45,621 nucleotides of DNA from CAYUHK01 sp964475165 (GTDB taxonomy: Bacteria > Verrucomicrobiota > Kiritimatiellia > JAAZAB01). The stretch is from contig CAYYVN010000013.1 in the NCBI GenBank assembly GCA_964475165.1, forward strand, positions 1-45,621, written 5' to 3'. The notes under the pieces are model-generated. The model did not search any database, was not told the DNA's origin, and was given only the letters and a program-made list of their open reading frames with translations. Below, piece after piece: positions 16,576 through 25,274 of this stretch (position 1 is the first letter of the stretch; the number at the start of each line of letters is the position of its first letter). Both the position numbers and the translations under genes were made by a program.

Positions 16576-17381
16576 GGCGTTCCCTCCAGATGCTCTATGG
16601 CTTTACGGATACCAGCGGCGTCGATCTGCCTGCTCCCCGCGGCGTAACCCGCCAACAAGGCCACATCACACACGGCATTGATCAGGCGCGGAATACCACG
16701 CGCATAGGTATGGATCACCGGCAAAGCGGCCGCCTGAAACAGCTCCCCACCCTGCCAGCCGGCGCGGCCCAAACGATAGGCAATGTATTGCTGCGTCTCG
16801 GCGACCGTTAAAGGTAAAAGATGGCAGCGCACCGTGATGCGTTGGCGTAATTGACGCAACATCGGCGCCGCCAGGCGTTGTTTCAATTCGGGTTGGCCAC
16901 ACAGCACGATCTGCAGAAGTTTATGCTGATCTGTTTCCAGGTTGGATAGCAAGCGGACTTGTTCCATAACCCCCTGGCTCAAATTCTGCGCCTCATCAAT
17001 AATCAAGGCTACATTATGGCCTTTACCGAGTTGCTGCAACAGAAAGCCGTTCAGCGTTGCGGTATAGGCCAGGCGATCGCGCCCCGAGGCTTTCAGCCCA
17101 AAATCATTGAGAATCGCCCGTAAAAGCTGGGTTTCGGTCAGTAATGGATTAAGCACCAGCGCCGTTTTAATATGCGGCGCGATTTTAGCAAGCACCGCGC
17201 GGCAGATGGTTGTTTTGCCGGACCCAACCTCGCCGGTCATTTCAATAAAGCCCTTGCGCTCCGTAATGCCATAGACGATATGATCGAAGGCTTGGCGATG
17301 GTGTTGGGAAAAGAAGAGAAAATGAGGGTCGGGGGTGATGTTAAAGGGTGCTTCCTGGAATCCGAAAAAACGCAAATACAT
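16572..17381 (-). CDS. GspA/ExeA-like AAA+ ATPase
   Basis: The 269-residue protein has the ExeA/GspA ATPase domain: N-terminal YLRFFGFQEAPFNITPDPHF, Walker A GEVGSGKT at about 50-57, Walker B ALIIDEAQNL, and a sensor region (LRQRITVRCHLLPLT). Unlike full GspA it ends after the ATPase and lacks the periplasmic peptidoglycan-binding part. The start at 17381 has GGGGAACGG upstream; the frame is open further but overlaps the preceding gene. It lies 10 bases after the TPR gene and overlaps gspB by four bases. Likely role: with GspB, assembly of a secretin or envelope-spanning complex. Confidence 0.9.
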   Translation of the reverse strand: MYLRFFGFQEAPFNITPDPHFLFFSQHHRQAFDHIVYGITERKGFIEMTGEVGSGKTTICRAVLAKIAPHIKTALVLNPLLTETQLLRAILNDFGLKASGRDRLAYTATLNGFLLQQLGKGHNVALIIDEAQNLSQGVMEQVRLLSNLETDQHKLLQIVLCGQPELKQRLAAPMLRQLRQRITVRCHLLPLTVAETQQYIAYRLGRAGWQGGELFQAAALPVIHTYARGIPRLINAVCDVALLAGYAAGSRQIDAAGIRKAIEHLEGTP

Positions 17382-17391
17382 ATCCGTTCCC

Positions 17392-18264
17392 CTAGCGTTG
17401 CTCCGGTGGCCGGGCGTCAACCGGCGCGGCGCTCTGATGGGCGGCCGGGCACACTCCCGCATGCTGCCCCAGCATGCTATGCCATAAATGGAAGGGCGCT
17501 GAGGGCGAACGGCCATGCGCTTCCAGAAACGCTAAACGGTTGCGCAAAGAGTGGCGTTCGGGGAAACTCTCCAGGATCGAGCGATACATACCCTGCGCGC
17601 GCGCGAACTCGCCCGCCCGTTCATGGAGCAGCCCCAGATACATCATGATCTCGGCCCGATCCAACTGGACCTGCCGATCTTCGGGATCCTGCTGACCCGG
17701 CCAGAGTTTCAGGCCGGCTTGCAAGAGCCGCGCGCCGCGGGATAGTTCCTCTTGTTTGAGTGCCAGGCGGCCCAGCTCCAAATATACGCGATAATCGCGA
17801 GGATTAGCCCGGCGCGCCTGCTCCAACACCTGCCAGGCCAGATCCGGGCGGTCGAGGGTGCCGGCCAGCCAGAAGGCGGCCACGGCATAAGCCATGACAT
17901 TCTGGGGATCGGCGCGGACGGTAAAATTCAACCAGGGCAAGATTTCGGCTATGCTATCTTCATGCAGATGCGTATGGCCGCTGGGCGCGATGGCCTGGCT
18001 CAGCCTGGCGAAGCCATGCTCAAAAGCCTGAGGCTCAAAATGCCCCACTCCTTTATGAAAGACCGTATCGGCTTGCTCGTAAAAGGCCGCCCCGATTGCC
18101 AGGCGGCTTTCGCCCAGCAATTGAGCGGCCCACTCTGTCTGGCCAACAGACCCTCTCTCAACCGTCGGCACCAGCCGACAGGCCAGCGTAAAAGCGGCCA
18201 GGCTCAGCGCCAGCACCAGGCCCCAGGCGCGCTGGCCGGCGGTAAGGCGGCTCAGCTTTTTCAT
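17392..18264 (-). CDS. Exported TPR protein, unknown function
   Basis: The 290-residue product starts MKKLSRL followed by a hydrophobic segment (about residues 15-29) ending LAC, which could be a signal peptide, perhaps of a lipoprotein although the lipobox is not standard. The rest is helical with TPR-like units, for example DYRVYLELGRLALKQEELSRGARLL and EIMMYLGLLHERAGEFARAQGMYRSIL. The start ATG overlaps the stop of the ABC permease (ATGA), so it is part of that operon, and the GspA-like gene follows 10 bases later. It may be the periplasmic partner of the exporter or of the secretion proteins. Confidence 0.75.
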   Translation of the reverse strand: MKKLSRLTAGQRAWGLVLALSLAAFTLACRLVPTVERGSVGQTEWAAQLLGESRLAIGAAFYEQADTVFHKGVGHFEPQAFEHGFARLSQAIAPSGHTHLHEDSIAEILPWLNFTVRADPQNVMAYAVAAFWLAGTLDRPDLAWQVLEQARRANPRDYRVYLELGRLALKQEELSRGARLLQAGLKLWPGQQDPEDRQVQLDRAEIMMYLGLLHERAGEFARAQGMYRSILESFPERHSLRNRLAFLEAHGRSPSAPFHLWHSMLGQHAGVCPAAHQSAAPVDARPPEQR

Positions 18265-19049
18265 GACATAGCCCCCCGCGTAAGCTTTTTCCGGCGATAG
18301 GCCAGCCAAGCCAGGAGCAGCAAAATAGATATCAAGATCAATCCGTAGAGCAGGACCTGCAGCCACACCGTGGCCAGGACCGGATCCCAGCTATAGACCA
18401 GGCGGCGCCGTAAATCAAACAGCTCCAGATGCGGCAGAGCATAATATAAAGCCAGGAGGCCGAGCGCCCTGAGACCATGCTCATGCACGATCAAGGCCGG
18501 TACCCGTGGTAGAATCAGATAGGTCGCCGCCAGCACCACCAGCGTCAATGTACCGGCCGCATCGGCATTGAGGCGCGTGGAAAATAAAATCCCCAAGGCA
18601 ACCACAATACCCAATAAGCAAAAATGCAGAAAAAGGGCCTGCCACAGAATGGGTGGCTCCAAGGAACCGCCGCGCCCCAGCACCACCCCCACCAAAAATA
18701 GATAAAATAGCGCCGTCGCCGCCGACACCACGCTCCAGGCCCCCAGCCATTTACCCGCGATCAGCTCCCAGCGCGTGATCGGCTTGGCCAGTAGAGGAAA
18801 AATTGTGCCGCGCGCCTCCTCCTGCGGCAGCTGGCGTACGCTCACCGCCACGGCCAGGAGCCAGGAGAAAAGCCAGGCCATCAGCAGGCCTATCTCCTTA
18901 ACATACACCACCAAGCCTCCCAAGCCGAAGATATCCAGCGTCAGCAGGGTCAGCAGAAAGGCTGCCAACAAGATAAAAAGCACATAGGCATCCTTGCGCC
19001 GTAAAACCTCCAGCCAAACTATCCTGGCAATAACCAGCACACCCGTCAT
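18261..19049 (-). CDS. ABC transporter permease (ABC-2 type)
   Basis: The 262-residue protein has about six hydrophobic segments with the spacing of ABC-2 type permeases and no periplasmic binding domain. A conserved cytoplasmic element (LPQEEARGTIFPLLAKPITRWEL) near residues 70-92 is characteristic of exporters of the NosY/DUF-type ABC-2 group. The start at 19049 overlaps the stop of the ATPase gene by four bases, so the two make one exporter. Substrate is unknown; the downstream TPR, GspA and GspB-like genes suggest an envelope-assembly function. Confidence 0.88.
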   Translation of the reverse strand: MTGVLVIARIVWLEVLRRKDAYVLFILLAAFLLTLLTLDIFGLGGLVVYVKEIGLLMAWLFSWLLAVAVSVRQLPQEEARGTIFPLLAKPITRWELIAGKWLGAWSVVSAATALFYLFLVGVVLGRGGSLEPPILWQALFLHFCLLGIVVALGILFSTRLNADAAGTLTLVVLAATYLILPRVPALIVHEHGLRALGLLALYYALPHLELFDLRRRLVYSWDPVLATVWLQVLLYGLILISILLLLAWLAYRRKKLTRGAMS

Positions 19050-19768
19050 GTCAAGAGCCTCACAAAATAGCGTTCCAGGCTTTCCTGCCCCCCCACCAGA
19101 TCCGTCACGGCGCCATCGGCCAGGAGACGCCCGCCGGCAATGATGCCTATGCGGTCGCAAATGCGCTCCACCTCAGAGAGTTCATGGGAGGAAAAGAAGA
19201 TCGTTTTCCCGCGCTGGCGCAGGTCCGTCAGTATTTTACGGATTTCGATGCGACCCAAAGGATCAAAACCGCTCGTCGGTTCATCGAGGATCAGCAGTTC
19301 CGGATCATGCACCAGGGCTTGCGCCAGACCGATGCGCTGGAGCATGCCGCGGGAATAGGTCGCAATGCGTCGGTCTGCCGCTTGAGTCAGGGAAACGGTA
19401 TCTAGCAGCTCGGCGATGCGCTCTCGTAAGGGCCGGCGGCGCATGCCAAACAGACGGCCGGCCATGGTCAGTAACTCGCGACCGGTCAAAAACCGGTAGG
19501 TATCGAGGTGCTCCGGCAAATAGCCGATGCGTTGGCGGGCCAGAGCCTGGCGCACATCGTTATCGAAAATGCTGGCTCGGCCAGAGGTCGGCTGCACAAA
19601 GCCCAGCAGCACATGCATGGTCGTGGTTTTGCCGGCACCATTAGGTCCTAAAAAACCGTAGATCTGGCCCGCCGGCACGCTCAGGCTCAAATCCTGAAGG
19701 GCCTGTACCGCACCAGTGCGGCAGGGAAACTCCACGCTTAAGTTCTTGATTTCTATCGCCAAGGCCAC
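19046..19768 (-). CDS. ABC transporter ATP-binding protein
   Basis: A 240-residue ATPase with Walker A GPNGAGKTT, signature-like motif YSRGMLQRIGLAQALV, Walker B LLILDEPTSGFDP and the H-loop FFSSHELSE, all in the usual order for the ABC-2 exporter class. I prefer the GTG at 19768 because AGGAGG lies seven bases upstream; the GTG two codons earlier would directly abut that ribosome-binding site. It is the first gene of a tightly overlapping operon (ATPase, permease, TPR protein, GspA-like, GspB-like). Confidence 0.94.
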   Translation of the reverse strand: MALAIEIKNLSVEFPCRTGAVQALQDLSLSVPAGQIYGFLGPNGAGKTTTMHVLLGFVQPTSGRASIFDNDVRQALARQRIGYLPEHLDTYRFLTGRELLTMAGRLFGMRRRPLRERIAELLDTVSLTQAADRRIATYSRGMLQRIGLAQALVHDPELLILDEPTSGFDPLGRIEIRKILTDLRQRGKTIFFSSHELSEVERICDRIGIIAGGRLLADGAVTDLVGGQESLERYFVRLLT

Positions 19769-19808
19769 ACGCACCCCTCCTCTTGGCAGCCGCTCTCCCG
19801 GCCAAAGC

Positions 19809-21206
19809 TCAGCCGCGCTCCCTGAGCGGATAAGGCTGACCTAAAAGCCTGGAAAGCGCTTGATGATAATCCCGAGTGGTCTGCTGCACGAAACGCTGCT
19901 GAACCCGAATCTGATTGGCCAGCGGCCGGAAATCCAAGTCGGCCGTGCCACCCAAATGCTTTTTGCGCGCAATCGCCCGTGCCGGATCCTGAGCGGGCAG
20001 TTCAGCCAGATGCTCTTTAACATATTGATAGGCGGCGCGGAACGGCATCCCTTGCGACACTTTATCCAACACCACATCGGTGGCAAAGACCTCCGGTCTA
20101 AACCCATCCAGGAGCGCCTGCCGATTGATCCGCAGACCCCCAACGACCAGCCGCATGATGCGCAGGCTGGCTTGCGTCTGCTGCAGACCATCCAATAAAG
20201 GTTCCTTGGCTTCCTGCAGATCGCGGTTATAACCACCGGGCAGACCCCGCACCAGCTGCATGGCCAGGCCCGTCCAAGAGATCACGCGCGCCGCCCGCGC
20301 GCGCACTAATTCCAGCACATCCGGGTTGTTTTTCTGGGGCATGATACTGCTGCCAGTGCCCAGCTCAGCCGGCAAGGCCATGTAATTGAATTCCGGCAGG
20401 GTGAACAGCATCAGATCCTGGGCCAGGCGTGAAATAGAGATCATGGCTTGGCTCAAACTGGCCAGGATCGTGGCCTCGATCTTCCCGCGCGTATTGCCAG
20501 CATGAAACACATTGCGCAAAGGCCGGCTAAAACCCAACGCTTGCGCCACATAATGCCGATCGATCGGCAAGGGCACTCCATAGCCAGCCGCCGAGCCCAG
20601 GGGGCATTGATCGTTTAAGCGATAGGCGCTTTGCAGGAGCAAGACATCCTCCAACAAGCTTTCCGCATAGGCTGAAGCCCATAACCCTACCGAGCTCGGC
20701 ATGGCCGGTTGCATATGGGTCCGCCCCACCATCGGCAGTTTGGCTTGGGAGCGGGCCAGTTTCAACAAGGCCTCCGCCAGCTCCAGGGCAGCTTGCATGA
20801 TCTGCAGGAGTTGTTCTTTGCTATAGAGGCGTAAATCAACAGCGGCTTGATCGTTCCGGCTGCGGCCGAGATGAATTTTGCGGCCCAAATCCCCCAGCTG
20901 ACGCGTCAAAATCCGCTCCACAGCCAAATGCACATCTTGATCTGCAGCGCGCAAGCGCAGTTTGCCGGCGCGGAAATCTCGCATGATATCCAGCAGGGCC
21001 GCCACAATTTTATGGCGCTGAGGCGCGCCGAAGGGGCGCACGGCTTGAGGTAAACGCGCCAGCATTGTGACATGCGCGGCCGTGCCAATGCAGTCGACCT
21101 CCACCAGTTGCGCATCCAATTCCAAATCCCGCCCGCTGGTGTATGCCAATACTTCAGCGGCGATCGTGCCCACCAGCGTGCGCTGGGTTTTGCGTGTGCG
21201 TCCCAT
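19809..21206 (-). CDS. argH: Argininosuccinate lyase
   Basis: The 465-residue protein has the fumarase/aspartase superfamily signature GSSIMPQKNNPD, which carries the catalytic serine loop, and the TH-containing element GRTHMQPAMPSSVG. It splits argininosuccinate into arginine and fumarate. Length fits ArgH (about 460). The usual N-terminal WGGRF motif is not seen; the start region is instead Arg/Thr/Lys-rich, so the N-terminus is divergent. The start at 21206 has AAGAAGG upstream. No other arginine gene is nearby. A different superfamily member (for example adenylosuccinate lyase) is less likely from the motif pattern. Confidence 0.88.
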   Translation of the reverse strand: MGRTRKTQRTLVGTIAAEVLAYTSGRDLELDAQLVEVDCIGTAAHVTMLARLPQAVRPFGAPQRHKIVAALLDIMRDFRAGKLRLRAADQDVHLAVERILTRQLGDLGRKIHLGRSRNDQAAVDLRLYSKEQLLQIMQAALELAEALLKLARSQAKLPMVGRTHMQPAMPSSVGLWASAYAESLLEDVLLLQSAYRLNDQCPLGSAAGYGVPLPIDRHYVAQALGFSRPLRNVFHAGNTRGKIEATILASLSQAMISISRLAQDLMLFTLPEFNYMALPAELGTGSSIMPQKNNPDVLELVRARAARVISWTGLAMQLVRGLPGGYNRDLQEAKEPLLDGLQQTQASLRIMRLVVGGLRINRQALLDGFRPEVFATDVVLDKVSQGMPFRAAYQYVKEHLAELPAQDPARAIARKKHLGGTADLDFRPLANQIRVQQRFVQQTTRDYHQALSRLLGQPYPLRERG

Positions 21207-21249
21207 GCTTAACCTTCTTTCCTGCTTGGCGTGCCCTTGAGCACTTGAT

Positions 21250-21948
21250 TTATCTGACGCCATAGACTGTGAGCCGCCCGCCTTCCAGCTCCAAATGCCG
21301 AATGGTATGCGCGGCGGGATAAGCCGACTGCAGTTCCTGAAAGCAGCGCTTGATGATTGGAGCGATCAGCAATCCCATGGGGCCCGGCAAGAACAGATGC
21401 CCCAACATACCGCGTTGCACCACAAACCTGCGCCCGGCCTGCTCCCACTGCGGGATGCCGGTGATCGCATAGGTCATACGCAAGGGCGGCCGGTCACCGA
21501 TCCAGGCCGGCTGCCAAGTGGCGCTCACCGCCAAGACCAATGCATTAGGCCTGATTTGCACCTGAACCGCACTCACCCGGAAGGTCTCCCGCTGGCGCAG
21601 GCGCGGCAACGCCGCCGCCAGCGAGGCGTTCAGTTCCGCCTCCGAAAAGACCTGCGGCCGCCCGCGCGTGCCCTGCTCCAGCTGGGCGATCTTGCGCCGT
21701 GCCTGTTGTTGATCGGCCCCCGTACCGCGTTCAGCGACCAGCGGCCAGGGCCAAAAGGCTAGACCAGCGGCCAGAATCAAGGCCGCAACCAAAAGTAACC
21801 CCAGGCGCCACCGCCGCCGGCCGCCGGCCGGAGAAGCCGCCGATAGATCCTCTTCGGAGATCTGATTCAAGTTTAAGCGGGAACGACAATTCGTGCAAAA
21901 GATATGCCCGAGCCGGTTAGCATGACCGCATTGGGCGCAGATAATCAT
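21250..21948 (-). CDS. Zinc-ribbon membrane protein, unknown function
   Basis: The 232-residue protein starts with a four-cysteine zinc ribbon (MIICAQCGHANRLGHIFCTNC), then a short acidic/basic linker, one membrane helix (about residues 49-67) and a folded C-terminal domain of about 150 residues with beta-strand-like alternation (TFRVSAVQVQIRPNALVLAVSATW). It should sit in the inner membrane with the zinc ribbon in the cytoplasm. The start has GGAG upstream. It lies between the FmdB-like gene and argH on the same strand, possibly co-transcribed. I do not recognise the C-terminal domain. Confidence 0.75.
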   Translation of the reverse strand: MIICAQCGHANRLGHIFCTNCRSRLNLNQISEEDLSAASPAGGRRRWRLGLLLVAALILAAGLAFWPWPLVAERGTGADQQQARRKIAQLEQGTRGRPQVFSEAELNASLAAALPRLRQRETFRVSAVQVQIRPNALVLAVSATWQPAWIGDRPPLRMTYAITGIPQWEQAGRRFVVQRGMLGHLFLPGPMGLLIAPIIKRCFQELQSAYPAAHTIRHLELEGGRLTVYGVR

Positions 21949-21954
21949 CCGCTA

Positions 21955-22224
21955 TCACTCCTTGGCGCCAGCGCTCTTGGACTTGGAGGCGGCCGCCGAA
22001 GACGAGTTATTTTTATCCTCTCGTTCGCGCTTACGATAATGGGCGCTGCGATAATCGGTCTGATAAAAACCAGATCCTTTGAAAATAATGCCGGCACCCG
22101 AACCGATCAAACGCTTCACTTTACCCGCACAGGTCGGGCAGCGCTTCAGGGGTTGGGCGGTGATATTCTGAAAAAGCTCGAAATTCTTATGGCACTTCGG
22201 ACAGTGATACTCATAGGTTGGCAT
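21955..22224 (-). CDS. FmdB-family zinc-ribbon protein
   Basis: The 89-residue protein begins MPTYEYHCPKCHKNFELFQ and has a second pair RCPTCAGKV, the four-cysteine ribbon of the FmdB regulatory-protein family, followed by a Lys/Arg/Asp-rich segment and a Ser/Ala tail. Members are common, small and of uncertain function; some were proposed to regulate genes for formamide use, but that is not general. I chose the ATG at 22224 because the domain starts directly there. The next gene on this strand begins seven bases downstream of the stop. Confidence 0.88.
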   Translation of the reverse strand: MPTYEYHCPKCHKNFELFQNITAQPLKRCPTCAGKVKRLIGSGAGIIFKGSGFYQTDYRSAHYRKREREDKNNSSSAAASKSKSAGAKE

Positions 22225-22384
22225 AGCCGCTTCCATTTTTTAAGATTGATTTTATTCCCAGATCAACGACGCTTATCATAAATGAATTCATCCTGGAATT
22301 CAATAGCCTGATTATTGACTTGGCCTCAGGGCGCGGTCGGCTAGAATAAGGGTTTGACCAAGTCACTTGCTGGGAGAACCGGCT

Positions 22385-23269
22385 GTGTTCGATCTATCCG
22401 CTTATCTGGAACACCACAGGCAACTCATCAATAGGGCCCTGGAGGCCCGCCTGCCAGCGGCCGACTGCCGGCCGGCGGCGTTGCATCAAGCCATGCGTTA
22501 TAGCCTCTTCTCGGGCGGCAAACGCCTGCGCCCGATAGTGTGCCTGGCCGCCAACGCCGCCTGCGGGGGCACTAGTGCGGCGGGCCTCATACCGGCGCTG
22601 GCCATCGAAGCGCTGCATACCTACACCTTGATTCATGATGATCTGCCGGCCATGGATAACGATAGCCTGCGCCGCGGCCAGCCCACTTGCCATATCGCCT
22701 TTGGAGAAGCCACCGCTATCTTGGCCGGCGATGCGCTCTTGACCTTGGCCTTTGAATGGCTGGCACAGGCCCGGACGCCGAACCCCTTGGCGCCTCAGCA
22801 ACTGGCCTTGGAACTGGCGCAGGCTGCTGGCAGCCAGGGCATCATTGGCGGCCAGATCGAAGATCTGGAGGCCGAAGGCCAGCCGGCCTGCGCGGCGCGC
22901 CTCCATTATATTCACCTGCATAAAACCGCCCGCCTGTGGCGCGCGGCCGCGCGCATGGGGGCCATCGCCGCCGGAGCCGCCCCGCCGCTGCTGGAAGCCT
23001 TGAGCCAATACGGGGCAAACATCGGGCTGGCCTTTCAGATCATGGATGATGTGCTCAATGAAACCTCATCGGCGCAAGCCCTGGGCAAAGCCGTACATTC
23101 CGATCGGCGCCGGCACAAAATGACGGCGGTGACCGTGCATGGTCTGGACGCAGCCCAACAACAGGCCGCCCAACTGACCCGGGCCGCAGTAGAGGCCTTA
23201 CAAATAATTCCGGGCGATAGCGAGCCACTCCGCGCTGTGGCGCAATTCATGAGCACTCGGACACATTGA
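22385..23269 (+). CDS. Polyprenyl (farnesyl/geranylgeranyl) diphosphate synthase
   Basis: A 294-residue prenyltransferase with the first aspartate-rich motif DDLPAMDND, KRLRPIV for diphosphate binding and a QIIGGQ-like element. The second motif is DDVLN rather than the usual DDILD, so one acid is replaced by Asn. It condenses isoprenyl diphosphates to make a short prenyl chain for isoprenoid and lipid-carrier synthesis. A TTG lies six codons earlier, but the GTG at 22385 has GGGAGA in a better position. The O-antigen ligase gene follows after four bases. Confidence 0.88.
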   Translation: MFDLSAYLEHHRQLINRALEARLPAADCRPAALHQAMRYSLFSGGKRLRPIVCLAANAACGGTSAAGLIPALAIEALHTYTLIHDDLPAMDNDSLRRGQPTCHIAFGEATAILAGDALLTLAFEWLAQARTPNPLAPQQLALELAQAAGSQGIIGGQIEDLEAEGQPACAARLHYIHLHKTARLWRAAARMGAIAAGAAPPLLEALSQYGANIGLAFQIMDDVLNETSSAQALGKAVHSDRRRHKMTAVTVHGLDAAQQQAAQLTRAAVEALQIIPGDSEPLRAVAQFMSTRTH

Positions 23270-23273
23270 CTTT

Positions 23274-24527
23274 ATGCCCTGGCTCAGCTTACCATTTTGG
23301 ATTGGAACACCCCTCAGGCAGATGGGCACCTGGCTGCGCAGCGCCTTCATTGTGCGCGCCGCAATCGCCGTGATCATTTGGGCTTTTTCGGCCACCTTCC
23401 TGCAGGATCTTCTGGTTTATGGCGCCTTTATTTTTGCGCTCTTCCATGTTGCGCGCGGCAGCGGCGCCTGGAAACAACCGGCCGGTCTGGCCTTTAGCTG
23501 TGTGCTGCTCTACTCCCTGCTAAGCTTGCCTTTTGCTATGCATCCCGGCTTGGCCCTGCGCGATTTCTCCGGCATCCTGAAACTGCTGGCGGGGATGTTC
23601 GCCATTCCGGTTATTTTTTATACGCCGCGCCGCATCCAGGCCGCGCTGTTTTATAGTGCGGTGGCGATTGTCTTGGTGTTGGCCGGCGACCTGCTGCGCC
23701 TGGCCTGGTCTTTAGGCCCCGAACTGCTGCTGAAGGCGCATGCTTTCCGGCCTTTTGTGCTCAACCATCCCAATGTGGCCAGCATCATGGCCGGCGCGGC
23801 GGCTTTCATATGGTTTTATTTTTTCTGGATCTGGCGGCGGCGCTGGCTGGGAGTTGTTTGCCTGCTGTGCATTTTAATCTGCCTGGCCTACCAAATAATC
23901 CTGGCCTCGCGCGGCCCGCAAATAGCCTTTGCTGTGGCGGCTGTCGGCCTGGGCCTGTTACTCCCCGGCTGGCGCCGCAAGCTCGGCTGGTTGGCCATCA
24001 TGATCGTGGCGGCCAGCATCATCATTCCCCAGGCCCAACATATCAACCCTCGGTTCGCCGAAAAAGAATCCATGGAAACCTTCAGCACGCGTGATATTGT
24101 CTGGCAACATACCAGCCAGCTGATTGCCGACCGACCGCTCTTCGGCCATGGCTATGGCAAAAGAACCTTTGTGAAAGAATACTATGCTTCGCAACCGCCC
24201 CCCTCGCCCTTTCATTATCCGCATTGCCACCAATTCTGGCTCAAACTGCTGTTTGAGTTTGGCTGGATAGGACTGCTCCTGCATCTGAGCGCCTGGCTGA
24301 TCCTGGCCTGGCAACTGGCCCAACATATCTTCCGCCAAAGCTCCTTCGCCGCGCGGCTCTTGCCGGGCACCATCGGCCTGATCCTCTTGCAGATCCATCT
24401 TTATGGGCTAGGCGATTATCCCGATAATATTGTCCTCGTGGCCCAGTTCTGGCTGATACCCCTGGCCCTGATGCTCATGCATCTGGGAAAGCCCAAAGAG
24501 CCGCTTAAACATGAGCCCCCCTCTTAA
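23274..24527 (+). CDS. O-antigen ligase family protein (WaaL-like)
   Basis: The 417-residue membrane protein has about ten to twelve hydrophobic segments and a large periplasmic loop (about residues 270-325) containing ARG-rich and His residues, with GHGYGKRTFVKEYY and HCHQFWLKLLFEFGWIGLL, as in the Wzy_C/WaaL family. Such enzymes transfer polysaccharide from undecaprenyl diphosphate onto lipid A core. The same superfamily includes O-antigen polymerases, which cannot be ruled out. The gene ends 17 bases inside the next gene, indicating translational coupling. Together with LpxL and the glycosyltransferases it supports lipopolysaccharide synthesis. Confidence 0.88.
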   Translation: MPWLSLPFWIGTPLRQMGTWLRSAFIVRAAIAVIIWAFSATFLQDLLVYGAFIFALFHVARGSGAWKQPAGLAFSCVLLYSLLSLPFAMHPGLALRDFSGILKLLAGMFAIPVIFYTPRRIQAALFYSAVAIVLVLAGDLLRLAWSLGPELLLKAHAFRPFVLNHPNVASIMAGAAAFIWFYFFWIWRRRWLGVVCLLCILICLAYQIILASRGPQIAFAVAAVGLGLLLPGWRRKLGWLAIMIVAASIIIPQAQHINPRFAEKESMETFSTRDIVWQHTSQLIADRPLFGHGYGKRTFVKEYYASQPPPSPFHYPHCHQFWLKLLFEFGWIGLLLHLSAWLILAWQLAQHIFRQSSFAARLLPGTIGLILLQIHLYGLGDYPDNIVLVAQFWLIPLALMLMHLGKPKEPLKHEPPS

Positions 24528-25098
24528 GCCGCCGCTCAGCCGCGTCTTTATAGCCAGCAGCCTAGATGCCCGGACGCGCCGCGCCTTGGCCGCAATCCAA
24601 CAGAGCCTGGGCCAGGCGACGGCCGGCGTTAAATGGGTGGCACCGGAAAAGATACACCTCACCTTCCTCTTTCTGGGTGACGTTGCCGAGAGCCGGATCC
24701 TGTCCCTGGCAAGCATCCTGGATGATGTGGGGCGCGCTCACCAGGGCGCGACCCTGGAGATCTATGGCCTGGGTTATTTCGGGCGGCGCTTTCCCAGGAT
24801 CATCTGGGCCGGCCTGCGGGGCGCCAGCCAGCCCTTGATCGCTTTACGAGCGGCGCTGGTGGCTGGATGCCGGGCGCTGAGCTTCGCTCCGGATAGCAAG
24901 CCCTGGCAACCCCATCTCACCCTTGGACGCATGCGCTCTCCAACGGCGGCGGCGCCACTCAGCGCCGCGCTTGCCGAACGCGAAAAGATATCTTTGGGCC
25001 GGCTGACCATCACGCACCTGCAGCTGATCAAAAGCCAGCTCACCCCTTTGGGTCCCCGCTATACCATCCTGCACGAGAGCCCCCTGGCGAGGGCCTGA
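24511..25098 (+). CDS. thpR: RNA 2',3'-cyclic phosphodiesterase (ThpR/LigT family)
   Basis: The 195-residue protein carries the two HxTx motifs of the 2H phosphoesterase family, HLTF in KIHLTFLFLG and HLTL in QPHLTLGRM. These supply the catalytic histidines that open 2',3'-cyclic phosphates on RNA ends. Length fits (about 180-195). It overlaps the O-antigen ligase gene by 17 bases. Physiological role of bacterial ThpR is not settled. Assignment to the LigT/ThpR subgroup is from motif spacing. Confidence 0.9.
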   Translation: MSPPLKPPLSRVFIASSLDARTRRALAAIQQSLGQATAGVKWVAPEKIHLTFLFLGDVAESRILSLASILDDVGRAHQGATLEIYGLGYFGRRFPRIIWAGLRGASQPLIALRAALVAGCRALSFAPDSKPWQPHLTLGRMRSPTAAAPLSAALAEREKISLGRLTITHLQLIKSQLTPLGPRYTILHESPLARA

Positions 25099-25248
25099 TC
25101 CGGACACAGGGCCACCGCGGCGCATGGCCGGCAAGCCCAGCCAGTTTTCGGCAGGCGCGGCGTGTATTGTTTCAGAAGACGGCCCGGCAGAACAGGCGGC
25201 CGCCTGGCCCAGCCAGCGCAGGTATTGAAAGCTTGAGTAGGAGACAGT

Positions 25249-25268
25249 GGGCGCGGAAAGCCGCGCCC
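25249..25268. terminator. Hairpin between convergent genes, possible terminator
   Basis: A perfect eight-base GC-rich stem (GGGCGCGG with CCGCGCCC, loop AAAG) lies just after the phosphofructokinase stop and in the convergent space after the thpR gene. No T-tract follows on either strand, so if it stops transcription it would be helped by other factors. Confidence 0.4.
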
Positions 25269-25274
25269 CCGCCC

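Noticed and set aside
22315..22347. TTGACT and TAGAAT as promoter of the prenyl synthase gene
   Set aside because: The spacer is 21 bases, too long for a standard sigma-70 promoter.
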